A DNA stretch of 64,000 nucleotides, from the NCBI RefSeq assembly GCF_039673065.1, contig NZ_JBDJKW010000015.1, positions 1-64,000 of the forward strand, in the 5' to 3' direction. A model generated the notes under the pieces. That model worked only from the letters and a program-made list of their open reading frames with translations, was not told the DNA's origin and searched no databases. Both the position numbers and the translations under genes were made by a program. Positions 16,945 to 24,413 of this stretch are shown here, piece by piece. Within the stretch, counting starts at the first letter, position 1; the number at the start of each line of letters is the position of its first letter. Origin of the DNA: Allobosea sp039673065 (lineage in GTDB: Bacteria; Pseudomonadota; Alphaproteobacteria; Rhizobiales; Beijerinckiaceae).

Positions 16945-17832
16945 CTACTGACAGAAGCGCGAGCGGCCGCTGCCGCGGCGCTGGATGTCGAGATGCAGGT
17001 GATCGGCATGGGCGGCGTCGGAGCCCGGCCCCAGCACGGTCGAGAACGCGCCGCAGGCCGCCTGCCTGGCCCCGGCCAGAAAACGCTCCTGCACCAGCCC
17101 GCCCGGCTTCGCCACCATGATCTCGCTGCCCGCCCCCTCGCCGGCGAAGCGGAAGGCGAAGATGTCGAGCGCCCGGCCGGTGGCATGCTCGCTCATCGGC
17201 GTGCGGGCCTGGCGGTTGCGGCGCCGGCATTCGTGACCGCCGCCGACGCGCAAGGCGATCAGCTCTTGGTTCATCGCGCCGCGCGCCAGCGGCACCAGGG
17301 CGGTGTCGGCCCAATGCGCCATGGCGCGCGCCATCTCGCAGGCGACCAGCGGCGGCGGCTCCAGCACCAGCGTGCCCGGCCCGTCCGGACGCCGCACCGC
17401 GAGCCGCTCGACCCGGACCGGCTCCTCGACGCGGCAATCGCCGGCCGACGCCGCGAGGTCCTTGGCCGCGACGGGCTGGAGACGATGGCCCTCGGCAGTG
17501 AGCCGACGCAGGCACTCGGATAGCGCCGGGCCGTCGCTCGCCGCGGCCGGCTCGGCAGGTTTCGCAGGGGAAGCGGGGGGCGCCGCCTCGGGCTTCGTCG
17601 CAGCGGGCGCCGGCGCGGATTCAGGCTGCGGCGTTTCGGGCGGGACTGGCCTGGATACGGATGGTTTGGATGGGGAGCGCTCGGGCGGAGCAGGCCTCGG
17701 CGCGGCGCTGGCCGGGCGCTTCGGCGGCAGCGGCGCGGTGACGGTGCGCTCCGTTCCGGCCGGCTGCGCGCCTGCAGGCGTCGCCAGCGCGAGCGCCATT
17801 ACGAGCAGGCTTCCGGGCAGGACCGGTCTCAT
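16945..17832 (-). CDS. Extensin-like family protein, exported, proline-rich
   Basis: 295 residues from ATG 17832 (GGAG eight bases upstream; ATG 17847 is possible). A signal peptide (LLVMALALATPAGAQP) is followed by a Pro/Ala/Ser-rich linker of about 80 residues. The C-terminal extensin-like domain (about 105-295) holds CEMARAMAHWAD, GGHECRRRNRQ, MSEHATGRALDIFAF and HADHLHLDI. The His/Asp pattern resembles zinc D,D-peptidase-like folds, so cell-wall binding or cleavage is plausible but unproven. It follows phyR by 82 bp on the same strand and may be cotranscribed with it. Confidence 0.85.
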   Translation of the reverse strand: MRPVLPGSLLVMALALATPAGAQPAGTERTVTAPLPPKRPASAAPRPAPPERSPSKPSVSRPVPPETPQPESAPAPAATKPEAAPPASPAKPAEPAAASDGPALSECLRRLTAEGHRLQPVAAKDLAASAGDCRVEEPVRVERLAVRRPDGPGTLVLEPPPLVACEMARAMAHWADTALVPLARGAMNQELIALRVGGGHECRRRNRQARTPMSEHATGRALDIFAFRFAGEGAGSEIMVAKPGGLVQERFLAGARQAACGAFSTVLGPGSDAAHADHLHLDIQRRGSGRSRFCQ

Positions 17833-17914
17833 GGCGCGTCTCCTCAACCGCCGCGGGGCGGAAAGGAACGCGACGGCGCGCGGGCGGGTTCCCCCGCCCG
17901 GCGCGAAGCGAGGC

Positions 17915-18724
17915 TCAGGCCGCCTTGCGGCTGGCCCGGCGGTCGAAGAACAACGCCTGGCTGATCGCCGCCTTCACCGCCTCGGGCTGGAAGGGCTTGG
18001 TGATCAGGAAGGCGGGCTCGGGCCGGTCGCCGGTGAGCAGGCGCTCGGGATAGGCGGTGATGAAGATCACCGGCACGTCGATCGATTCGAGGATCTCGTT
18101 GACCGCGTCGAGGCCGGAGCTGCCGTCGGCGAGCTGGATGTCGGCCAGCACGAGGCCGGGCCGCTTCTTCGCTACCAGCTCGATCGCCTCTCGATGGGTG
18201 CGGGCGACCCCGGTCGGACGGTGGCCGAGCTCCTCGACCATGGTCTCGATGTCGAGCGCGATGATCGGCTCGTCCTCGATGATCAGCACGTCGGTGGCGA
18301 CCTGCTCGGCGATCTCCTGGCCGGCCGACTGGACCAGCTCGGACGCCTCCTTCGCCGAAACCGCCATGATCGCGGCGACCTCGTCGATGCTGAAGCCTTC
18401 GACGGTGCGCAGCAGGAAGGCCTGGCGCGGGCGCGGCGTCAGCGCGTCGAGATTGCGCTCGGCCGCGGGACGCTCCAGGCTCGGCGCGCTCGCCTGAGCC
18501 GCGCTCGACTGGGCGTTCACGCCGATCGAGGACCAGAGCTGCAAGAAGACGCGATACAGGCCGATGCGGGCATCGACATCGCGCGGGAAGGAGGCGGGAT
18601 CCTCGACGAGCGCTTCGAGCGTCGCGACGACATAGGCGTCGCCGCTGACCTGCGTCCCGCTGAGTGCGCGGGCGAAGCGCCGCAGATAGGGAAGATGCGG
18701 CGCGATTTCCTTCGCGATGGACAT
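17915..18724 (-). CDS. phyR: PhyR, general stress response regulator (sigma-like domain plus receiver)
   Basis: 269 residues from ATG 18724 (MSIAKEIAPHLPYLRRFARAL). The N-terminal half mimics an ECF sigma factor (sigma2-like 1-65 and sigma4-like 90-140, LTPRPRQAFLLRTVEGFSIDEVAAIM). The C-terminal half is a receiver with E150-D151, phospho-acceptor D195 (LVLADIQLADG), FITAYPE and K243. When phosphorylated, PhyR binds the anti-sigma factor NepR and frees EcfG. Divergent nepR-ecfG confirms the assignment. Its own promoter probably lies in the AT-rich stretch 18770-18800; I find no exact EcfG motif facing this gene. Confidence 0.97.
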   Translation of the reverse strand: MSIAKEIAPHLPYLRRFARALSGTQVSGDAYVVATLEALVEDPASFPRDVDARIGLYRVFLQLWSSIGVNAQSSAAQASAPSLERPAAERNLDALTPRPRQAFLLRTVEGFSIDEVAAIMAVSAKEASELVQSAGQEIAEQVATDVLIIEDEPIIALDIETMVEELGHRPTGVARTHREAIELVAKKRPGLVLADIQLADGSSGLDAVNEILESIDVPVIFITAYPERLLTGDRPEPAFLITKPFQPEAVKAAISQALFFDRRASRKAA

Positions 18725-18802
18725 GGACTGACCCCTTTGAACTTGCGGCAAGAGAGCACCCAAGATACTGTTTTGACAAGATAATTATTTTCGCCGCAAA
18801 CG

Positions 18803-18827
18803 GGAACCTTTTCGATTCCCGGCCGTT
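18803..18827 (+). promoter_or_regulatory. EcfG-dependent autoregulatory promoter of nepR-ecfG (GGAAC-N16-CGTT)
   Basis: GGAAC 18803-18807, a 16-bp spacer, CGTT 18824-18827. The nepR-ecfG operon is known to be autoregulated through such a promoter in related bacteria. The start would be near 18834, leaving a leader of about 145 nt. Confidence 0.8.
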
Positions 18828-18979
18828 GTTAGGCCGGATTGGTGTCTGTGCGGGCCTGATGGCCGCCGGACATCGGCGCCGGTGACGCAGGGTAGTGCGG
18901 GCCGGCAGGTGCGCATCTGGACGGGGCCACCTGACCCGCGACAGCCGTGCGGGCGGGACGCCTTTGGAGCGAGAACGAC

Positions 18980-19201
18980 ATGCGTAATGCGAATGAAGCC
19001 CGATCGGGGGCGGACGCCGGGGACGAGGCCGAGATCGTGCTCGACCCCAGGGTTCAGGAATCGATCGGCCGCTCGCTCAAGGCCCATTACGACGACCTCG
19101 TCAGCGCGCCCGTCCCGGACAAGTTCCTCGTCCTTCTCGCCCAGCTCGAAGCGACCGAGCAGCGCCTTCCGGCCAAGGACGCAGCCGATGAGCGCGGATG
19201 A
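18980..19201 (+). CDS. nepR: NepR anti-sigma factor
   Basis: 73 residues from ATG 18980. The conserved NepR core is present: LDPRVQESIGRSLKAHYDDL followed by VSAPVPDKFLVLLAQLE, two amphipathic helices that clamp EcfG or PhyR. The N-terminal 18 residues and the C-terminus are polar and probably disordered. Its 3' end overlaps ecfG by 14 bp, which implies coupled translation and a fixed ratio of anti-sigma to sigma factor. ATG 18947 would add 11 residues without family support. Confidence 0.93.
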   Translation: MRNANEARSGADAGDEAEIVLDPRVQESIGRSLKAHYDDLVSAPVPDKFLVLLAQLEATEQRLPAKDAADERG

Positions 19202-19748
19202 CTTCAAGAACGGGCTCGTCGCCGAGATTCCGAACCTGCGCGCCTTTGCGGCCTCGCTGTCCGGCTCGATGCAGCTCGCCGACGACCTGGTGCAGGACAC
19301 GCTGCTGAAGGCCTGGGGCAACGCCGAGAAGTTCCAGCCCGGCACCAGCCTGCGCGCCTGGCTCTTCACCATCCTGCGCAACACCTATTACTCGCTCTAC
19401 CGCAAGCGCGGGCGCGAGGTGCAGGACAGCGACGGCACCTATGCCGACCGGCTGGCGACGCATGGCAACCAGGAAAGCCATCTCGATCTCGCGGATTTCC
19501 GCAAGGCGCTGGCCAAGCTCCCCGAGGAGCAGCGCGAGGTGCTGATCATGGTCGGCGCGACCGGCCTTTCCTATGAGGAGACCGCCGAGATCTGCGGCGT
19601 GGCGATCGGCACGATCAAGAGCCGCGTCAACCGGGCGCGCTCGCGCCTGGCGGAGCTTCTGTCGATCGGAGGCGCCGACGACCTCGGGCCCGACCGTCGC
19701 ATCGCGGCGGCGGTGCAACGTGCGGGACCGGAAATCGTCAACGGCTGA
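19188..19748 (+). CDS. ecfG: EcfG-type general stress sigma factor (ECF15)
   Basis: 186 residues from ATG 19188, inside the end of nepR. Sigma2 includes LADDLVQDTLLKAW and SLRAWLFTILRNTYYSLYRKR. Sigma4 includes LPEEQREVLIMVGATGLSYEETAEICGVAIGTIKSRVNRAR. The protein matches the ECF15/EcfG group by sequence and by its nepR partner. It should direct RNA polymerase to GGAAC-N16/17-CGTT promoters, seven of which are seen nearby. The next gene starts 2 bp after its stop. Confidence 0.96.
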   Translation: MSADDFKNGLVAEIPNLRAFAASLSGSMQLADDLVQDTLLKAWGNAEKFQPGTSLRAWLFTILRNTYYSLYRKRGREVQDSDGTYADRLATHGNQESHLDLADFRKALAKLPEEQREVLIMVGATGLSYEETAEICGVAIGTIKSRVNRARSRLAELLSIGGADDLGPDRRIAAAVQRAGPEIVNG

Positions 19749-19750
19749 TC

Positions 19751-21511
19751 ATGGGACTGGCGCGTTTCACGACAGTCCGAGGGCGCCTCCTGGCGCTGAT
19801 GATCGCGATCGCCCTGCCGATCGCGGCGCTGACGGCGGCCGCCGCCTTCTCGACCTATCGCACCCTGCTCGACGCGATCAGCGTGTCGCAGATGCGCACG
19901 GCGGAGGATTTCGCCGTGCGTTCGCGCGTCTGGTATCGCGGCGCGCTGCGCTCGCTGCTGCTGGCCGCCGGCGTCTACGAGCAGGCCTCCCCGGCCGACC
20001 GGGCCGCCGGCTGCCCGTCGCTGGGCCCGATCCTGCGCGGCGTCTCCGGCTATTCGGCCGTCTATCTCCATATCGAGGGCCAGCCGGCCTGCTTCGCCAC
20101 CATCGACGAGGTCGCGACGCGCGCGGAGGTGGAGGGGCTGACCAAGACCCTGCTGCCCATGCCGGTCATCTCGCCCTGGGCCGGCAAGGACATCGCCGAA
20201 TCCCGCTATGGCGAGGTCGAGATCCGCGGCCGCAGCCATCTGGCGGTGCTGTCGAAGCGCGATGTCGGCGGCCGGCGCGAGACCGGCATCCTGCTGGTCG
20301 ATCCGCAGATCCTCGCCAATGTCTTCGATCTCGGCGGCGCCGACCCGACGCTGGCGGTCGCGCTCGTCAGCCGCGGCAAGGACGCCGCCATCCTGCGCAG
20401 CGGCGGCCCTGACGGCGGAGGCTGGCTGCCGCGCGAGGAACATGTGCCCGCGACCATCGAACGCTGGAGCGCGCCGAGCCGCGACGGCGACCAGCGCACC
20501 TATGTCGCCCGCATGGTGGCAGAGCCGGATTTCTACGTGGTGGCGAGCTTCGACCGCACCGCGGAGCGTGCCGCCGTGGTGCAGTTCTACGCGCTGCTGC
20601 TGGTGCCGTTGCTGATGCTGATGCTGCTCTGCCTGGTCTATGTCCGGGCGATCGACCAGCATTGCGTGCGCTGGCTGCGCGGCATCGAGGCCGCCGCCCG
20701 CTCGCGGGTGCAGGGCCCGCGCACCCAGGCGCCGATCTCCGACACGATGCCCAACGACATCCGCAGCGTGGCGGAGGCGTTCAACACCATGGTCGACGAG
20801 CAGGGCGTGCGGCAGCGCCGGCTGCAGACCGCGCTCGACGACAACCGCTTCCTGGTGCGCGAGCTGCACCACCGGGTGAAGAACAGCCTGCAGGTGGTGC
20901 AGAGCTATCTCGGCCTGACCAAGCGCCAGCATCGCGGCGAGGCGCGCGCCGTGCTGGCCGACGCCGAATGCCGGGTGCACGTGCTCTCGGCCGCCTATCG
21001 CTTCACCCTCGCCGATGGCGAGATGCAGCCGGTCCGGGTCGATCTCTTCCTCGACGACGTGGTCGCGATGATCGGCAGCCTGATCCGCACCGGGGCGCAG
21101 GACGTCTCGGCGACGCTGGACAGCCAGGCTTCCCTGCCGATCGACCGGATCATCCCGCTCGGCTTCATGATCGTCGACGTGGTCTCGAGCCGGCTGCGCG
21201 GCGGCGGCGATGCGGCGATCGCGATCTCCATCAGCGATGTCGACGCCGCGACCATCGAGGTGGCGATCCGCGCCGACCGCGACAGCGACCCTGTGGTGCT
21301 GCCGCGGCTGTTCGCCGGCCTGCTGACCCAGGTCGAGGCGGTGGCCATCCCCTATGAGGCGGACCGGCGCACGCTCGGCGTCTGGCACATCCGCCACAAC
21401 GCCCCGGAGGCGCCGGCGCGGGTTCAGCGCGCCGCGGGCCCGGGCGGCGAGGCCGGGGTGATGGTGACGCCGACGCTCAAGCCGACGAACGAGCCGGTCG
21501 GCCCGACATAG
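19751..21511 (+). CDS. HisKA_2-type sensor kinase-like protein with eroded ATPase domain (PhyK/PhyP position)
   Basis: 586 residues, starting 2 bp after ecfG. Membrane helix 1 (about 13-35), a periplasmic sensor (about 40-275), helix 2 (277-298), a HAMP-like linker, then the HisKA_2 phospho-acceptor box ELHHRVKNSLQVVQSYLGL with H374. The following region keeps the length of an ATPase domain, but the N-box is replaced by LGFMIVDVVSSRLRGGGD and no DxGxG or glycine-rich lid is visible. It may therefore lack kinase activity and act mainly as a PhyR phosphatase, as reported for PhyP of Sphingomonas; that is inference. Its last 88 bp overlap the convergent transglutaminase gene. Confidence 0.85.
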   Translation: MGLARFTTVRGRLLALMIAIALPIAALTAAAAFSTYRTLLDAISVSQMRTAEDFAVRSRVWYRGALRSLLLAAGVYEQASPADRAAGCPSLGPILRGVSGYSAVYLHIEGQPACFATIDEVATRAEVEGLTKTLLPMPVISPWAGKDIAESRYGEVEIRGRSHLAVLSKRDVGGRRETGILLVDPQILANVFDLGGADPTLAVALVSRGKDAAILRSGGPDGGGWLPREEHVPATIERWSAPSRDGDQRTYVARMVAEPDFYVVASFDRTAERAAVVQFYALLLVPLLMLMLLCLVYVRAIDQHCVRWLRGIEAAARSRVQGPRTQAPISDTMPNDIRSVAEAFNTMVDEQGVRQRRLQTALDDNRFLVRELHHRVKNSLQVVQSYLGLTKRQHRGEARAVLADAECRVHVLSAAYRFTLADGEMQPVRVDLFLDDVVAMIGSLIRTGAQDVSATLDSQASLPIDRIIPLGFMIVDVVSSRLRGGGDAAIAISISDVDAATIEVAIRADRDSDPVVLPRLFAGLLTQVEAVAIPYEADRRTLGVWHIRHNAPEAPARVQRAAGPGGEAGVMVTPTLKPTNEPVGPT

Positions 21512-22305
21512 CTGCCCGAGACCGGCGAGGCGTCCTCGGGCACGCGCGCCACGGCGACGCGCAGCAATTGCCGGTCGGCGACGAGGTCGTTGGTCGGGTC
21601 GAACTCGATCCAGCCATCACCGGGAATGAAGACCTCCGCCCAGGCATGGGTCAGGCCGACCACCGAGGTCAGCTCCGCCCCGCCCGAGCGCTCGTGGATG
21701 TAGCCGGTGACGAAGCGGGCGGCGAAGCCGAGCCGGCGCGCCAGCTCGATGAACAGCCAAGCATAGTCGCGGCAGGAGCCGCTCGCGAGCCGCAGCGTGT
21801 CGACCGGATGCTGCGTGCCCTCGTCATAGCGCACCGCATAGCTCAGCTCGGCATAGATCTCGTGCGCCAGCGCGCGCAGCAGATGGCCGCCATGGGGCCG
21901 CTCGCCGAAAGCGCGCAGCCAGGCGTCGAGCGCGCCGTCGGGATCGGCGGCGGCATGGTCGAGATAGGGCCGCAGCACCGCAAGCTCGCCGGGCGAGTAG
22001 ATCACAGGGCCGCCGAGCAGGTCCGGGCCGATGGGGGTATGCGGCAGGGCCGGGCCGAAGCGCTGCACCAGAAGCTCGCTGACGATATCGAGCGTATCCG
22101 CCTCCCGGGCGAAGCTCGCCATTGCGACCGAGTTGCCATAGGCGTCGTGCATCCAGCGGAGGCTCGCCGGCGGCGAGAGCGTGATCGCGGTGTCGAGCAC
22201 GCGCAGGTCGAAGGAATCGCGCGGGCGCAGCATCAGCCGATGCGGGCCGAAGGTCACCGGCACCGCATAGGTGTAGGTCGTCGCGTGACGAATGCGCAGA
22301 TACAT
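21424..22305 (-). CDS. Transglutaminase-like cysteine protease family protein
   Basis: 293 residues from ATG 22305. The N-terminal beta-sheet domain of bacterial transglutaminase-like proteins (YLRIRHATTYTYAVPVTFG, LMLRPRD) precedes the transglut_core domain with catalytic C178 (LASGSCRDYAWLFIE), H220 (LTHAWAEVFIPG) and D236 (EFDPTND). The complete triad suggests amidase or protease activity on peptides; the substrate is unknown. There is no signal peptide, so it is probably cytoplasmic. The C-terminal 29 codons are antisense to the end of the kinase-like gene. Confidence 0.88.
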   Translation of the reverse strand: MYLRIRHATTYTYAVPVTFGPHRLMLRPRDSFDLRVLDTAITLSPPASLRWMHDAYGNSVAMASFAREADTLDIVSELLVQRFGPALPHTPIGPDLLGGPVIYSPGELAVLRPYLDHAAADPDGALDAWLRAFGERPHGGHLLRALAHEIYAELSYAVRYDEGTQHPVDTLRLASGSCRDYAWLFIELARRLGFAARFVTGYIHERSGGAELTSVVGLTHAWAEVFIPGDGWIEFDPTNDLVADRQLLRVAVARVPEDASPVSGSYVGPTGSFVGLSVGVTITPASPPGPAAR

Positions 22306-22360
22306 GGCGTCCCCCGTCGAGGCGGCCGCGCAGGTCGCCCTGGCGCGATCGACCTCATGC

Positions 22361-22390
22361 AAAGAGCCGCCTCGCGGCGGCTCGGTCTTT
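22361..22390 (-). terminator. Rho-independent-type terminator after the small exported protein gene
   Basis: GAGCCGCC 22364-22371, loop TCGC, GGCGGCTC 22376-22383. On the minus strand the stem is followed by a short T run (AAA at 22361-22363). It lies about 50 bp past the stop at 22442. GGTCTTT on the other side makes it roughly bidirectional. Confidence 0.6.
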
Positions 22391-22441
22391 CACCCGGTCA
22401 TGTCGGCGTGCGGGCCGGTATCGCGCCCCGCAGCGTCGGGA

Positions 22442-22702
22442 TCAGCGCAGCACGGTCGCGCCGGGGATCCGGGCCTCGATGCGGGCGTCGTCACGCGGCT
22501 TGGCAGGGGCGACACGGCTCGCGGCGACCGTGGAGGTCACGGCGACGCCCTCGCGCAGCTTCGCCTGGGCCACGGCGGTCGAGCTCTGGTCGCCCGCGCC
22601 CTGGAAAGCGGCGCCGGTGGTCAGCGCGGCGACGAGGAGCCCCATGGCTCCGAAGAAGGTCGCTGCACGCTTGATGGGGGCAAGGCTGGCGGTGGACATC
22701 AT
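22442..22702 (-). CDS. Small exported/membrane protein (86 aa) behind an EcfG-type promoter
   Basis: I do not recognise a family. ATG 22702 (or 22699) has GAGGGAGA upstream. One hydrophobic segment near the N-terminus (ATFFGAMGLLVAALTTGAAF) could be a signal peptide or anchor. The remaining 50 residues are polar, Ala/Val/Arg-rich and end RIPGATVLR. The promoter at 22731-22755 is an exact EcfG motif, and a terminator follows the gene, so it is a monocistronic stress-regulon candidate. Confidence 0.7.
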   Translation of the reverse strand: MMSTASLAPIKRAATFFGAMGLLVAALTTGAAFQGAGDQSSTAVAQAKLREGVAVTSTVAASRVAPAKPRDDARIEARIPGATVLR

Positions 22703-22730
22703 GCTCTCCCTCATGGCGGTTCGGTGGGTC

Positions 22731-22755
22731 AACGCCGTCGCGAGGTGCTTGTTCC
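22731..22755 (-). promoter_or_regulatory. EcfG-type promoter (GGAAC-N16-CGTT) of the small exported protein gene
   Basis: On the minus strand GGAAC is 22755-22751 and CGTT 22734-22731, with a 16-bp spacer. A start near 22724 leaves about 20 nt before ATG 22702. Confidence 0.65.
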
Positions 22756-22860
22756 GATCTGCCGCGGAATCGCCGGAGGCGTGAAAATGGCCGGGCCCGC
22801 GCCGGGCGACGGGCAGCTCCGCGCGGCGCCGGGCCAGAAAAAACTGGATTCGCCCGCGCC

Positions 22861-22888
22861 TTGACCTCATATGGCAGCGGCGTAACGT
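22861..22888 (+). promoter_or_regulatory. Candidate sigma70 promoter for the PmtA-like gene
   Basis: TTGACC 22861-22866, a 16-bp spacer, TAACGT 22883-22888. It ends 59 bp before ATG 22948. Confidence 0.35.
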
Positions 22889-22947
22889 CACGGTTTCGTC
22901 ATTCCAGCCGTGGCGGGACCGACGATCGACGACGCAGCCGAGGTTCC

Positions 22948-23760
22948 ATGGTCCAATCCACTCCCGGCCGGCGGCCGCGCGCCGCCTCCCTCGCCGCCCG
23001 CCTCGGCTCCTCCTCGATGGCCTCGCGGCTCGAGGACGAGGTCAGGCTGACGGCGGCCGGGCTGGCCGACAGCGTGGCGGAGGCGAAGCTCAAGGTCTCG
23101 GCGACGCGCTACAAGGTGGTGGACGAGGTCCGCAACACCGCCGACAAGCTGAAATCGCGGGTGCGCAAGGCGGCCGACGAGGCCAAGGCGAAGCTCGGCG
23201 ACGATGCGCGCTTCCTGAAATCCTGGATCGATTCCCCCGGCCGCACCGGCGCCGTCGCGCCGTCGAGCCCGTTCCTGGCGCGGCGGATGGCCTCCTTCGT
23301 CGATCCTCAGGTGCCCGGCCCCGTGGTCGAGATCGGCCCCGGCACCGGCCCTGTGACCGAAGCGCTGATCGCCCGCGGCGTCGCCGAGGAGCGGCTGGTT
23401 CTGGTCGAGTTCAGCCCGGAATTCTGCGAGTTGCTGCGCAACCGCTTTCCGCGCGCCACGGTGATCGAGGGCGACGCCTATGCGCTGTCGCGCACGCTCG
23501 CCGACCGGCTCGAGGGCCGCGCCGCCGCTGTCGTCTCCTCGTTGCCCCTGTTCAACCGCCCGCCGCCGGAGCGGCTGCGGCTGGTGCGCGACGCCTTCGA
23601 CAACGTGCTGACGCCCGGCGGGCCCTTCATCCAGTTCACCTATGCGATGATCTCGCCGATCCCGCGCAAGGGATCGGGGCTGAAGTCGCAGGTCTCCGAC
23701 TGGGTTCTGCGCAACATCCCGCCGGCCCGCGTCTGGGTCTATCGCCGCCCGGCGGCCTGA
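22948..23760 (+). CDS. pmtA: PmtA-like phospholipid N-methyltransferase
   Basis: 270 residues from ATG 22948. The C-terminal two thirds are a class I SAM methyltransferase: APSSPFLARRMASFVDP, motif I VVEIGPGTGPVTEAL (126-140), the acidic VEFSPEF loop, and the IEGDAYAL and VSSLPLFNRPPPE segments of the rhizobial PmtA family. These enzymes methylate phosphatidylethanolamine towards phosphatidylcholine. The first 95 residues are unusual: a basic, Ala/Lys/Glu-rich, probably helical extension (LKVSATRYKVVDEVRNTADK) that may bind membrane. An internal start at residue 24 (MASRLEDEV) is possible. Confidence 0.75.
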   Translation: MVQSTPGRRPRAASLAARLGSSSMASRLEDEVRLTAAGLADSVAEAKLKVSATRYKVVDEVRNTADKLKSRVRKAADEAKAKLGDDARFLKSWIDSPGRTGAVAPSSPFLARRMASFVDPQVPGPVVEIGPGTGPVTEALIARGVAEERLVLVEFSPEFCELLRNRFPRATVIEGDAYALSRTLADRLEGRAAAVVSSLPLFNRPPPERLRLVRDAFDNVLTPGGPFIQFTYAMISPIPRKGSGLKSQVSDWVLRNIPPARVWVYRRPAA

Positions 23761-23804
23761 ACGCCCGGCCCCGACCGTCCCTCCATCCGCCCGGAGCCAT
23801 CGCC

Positions 23805-24365
23805 ATGCCCAGCATCCTCGTCTTCGCCGGATCCTGGCGGCCCGGCTCGATGAACACCCGCCTCGCCACGCTGATCGCCGGCAATCTCGAGGCGGCCGGC
23901 GCGCAGGTGACGCAGATCTCGCTCGGCGACTATCCGCTGCCGCTGATCGACGCGCGCGCCTATGAGAGCGAGCCGCCCGAGGAAGCCCGCAAGCTCGCTG
24001 AGCTGGTCGTGGCGCATGACGCGCTGTTCATCGCCAGCCCCGAATACAACGCCGGCTATCCGCCGGCGCTGAAGAATGCGCTCGACTGGGTCAGCATCGC
24101 GCGCAAGGGCGGCCCGGCGCTGCGCGACAAGGTGGTGGCGATCGGCGGCGCTTCCGCCGGCAGCCTCGGCACCTATCGCTGCCTGACGCAGCTGCGCACC
24201 GTGCTGGAGCTCGGCTTCGGCGCGCTGGTCATCCCCGAAATGCTCGCGGTCAGCGGCGCCGACAAGGGCTATGGCGCCGATGGCGACCTGGCCGACAAGC
24301 GGATCGCCGGCATGCGCGACCGGCTGGTGGCGCGGCTGGTCAAGGTCGCGGGCCTCGCCCCCTGA
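23805..24365 (+). CDS. NADPH-dependent FMN reductase family protein
   Basis: 186 residues, a flavodoxin-like fold. The phosphate-binding loop FAGSWRPGSMNTRLA (about 6-20) and the FMN-site motif ASPEYNAGYPPALKNALDW (about 78-96) are typical of the ChrR/SsuE/YieF group. It should reduce FMN, quinones or related acceptors with NAD(P)H. No signal peptide. It lies 44 bp after pmtA and 48 bp before recQ, possibly in one transcript. Confidence 0.88.
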   Translation: MPSILVFAGSWRPGSMNTRLATLIAGNLEAAGAQVTQISLGDYPLPLIDARAYESEPPEEARKLAELVVAHDALFIASPEYNAGYPPALKNALDWVSIARKGGPALRDKVVAIGGASAGSLGTYRCLTQLRTVLELGFGALVIPEMLAVSGADKGYGADGDLADKRIAGMRDRLVARLVKVAGLAP

Positions 24366-24413
24366 GAGCGCCCGCTCTGGCCTTCGCGGGCCGGATGCGG
24401 CACATCCGGGGCC

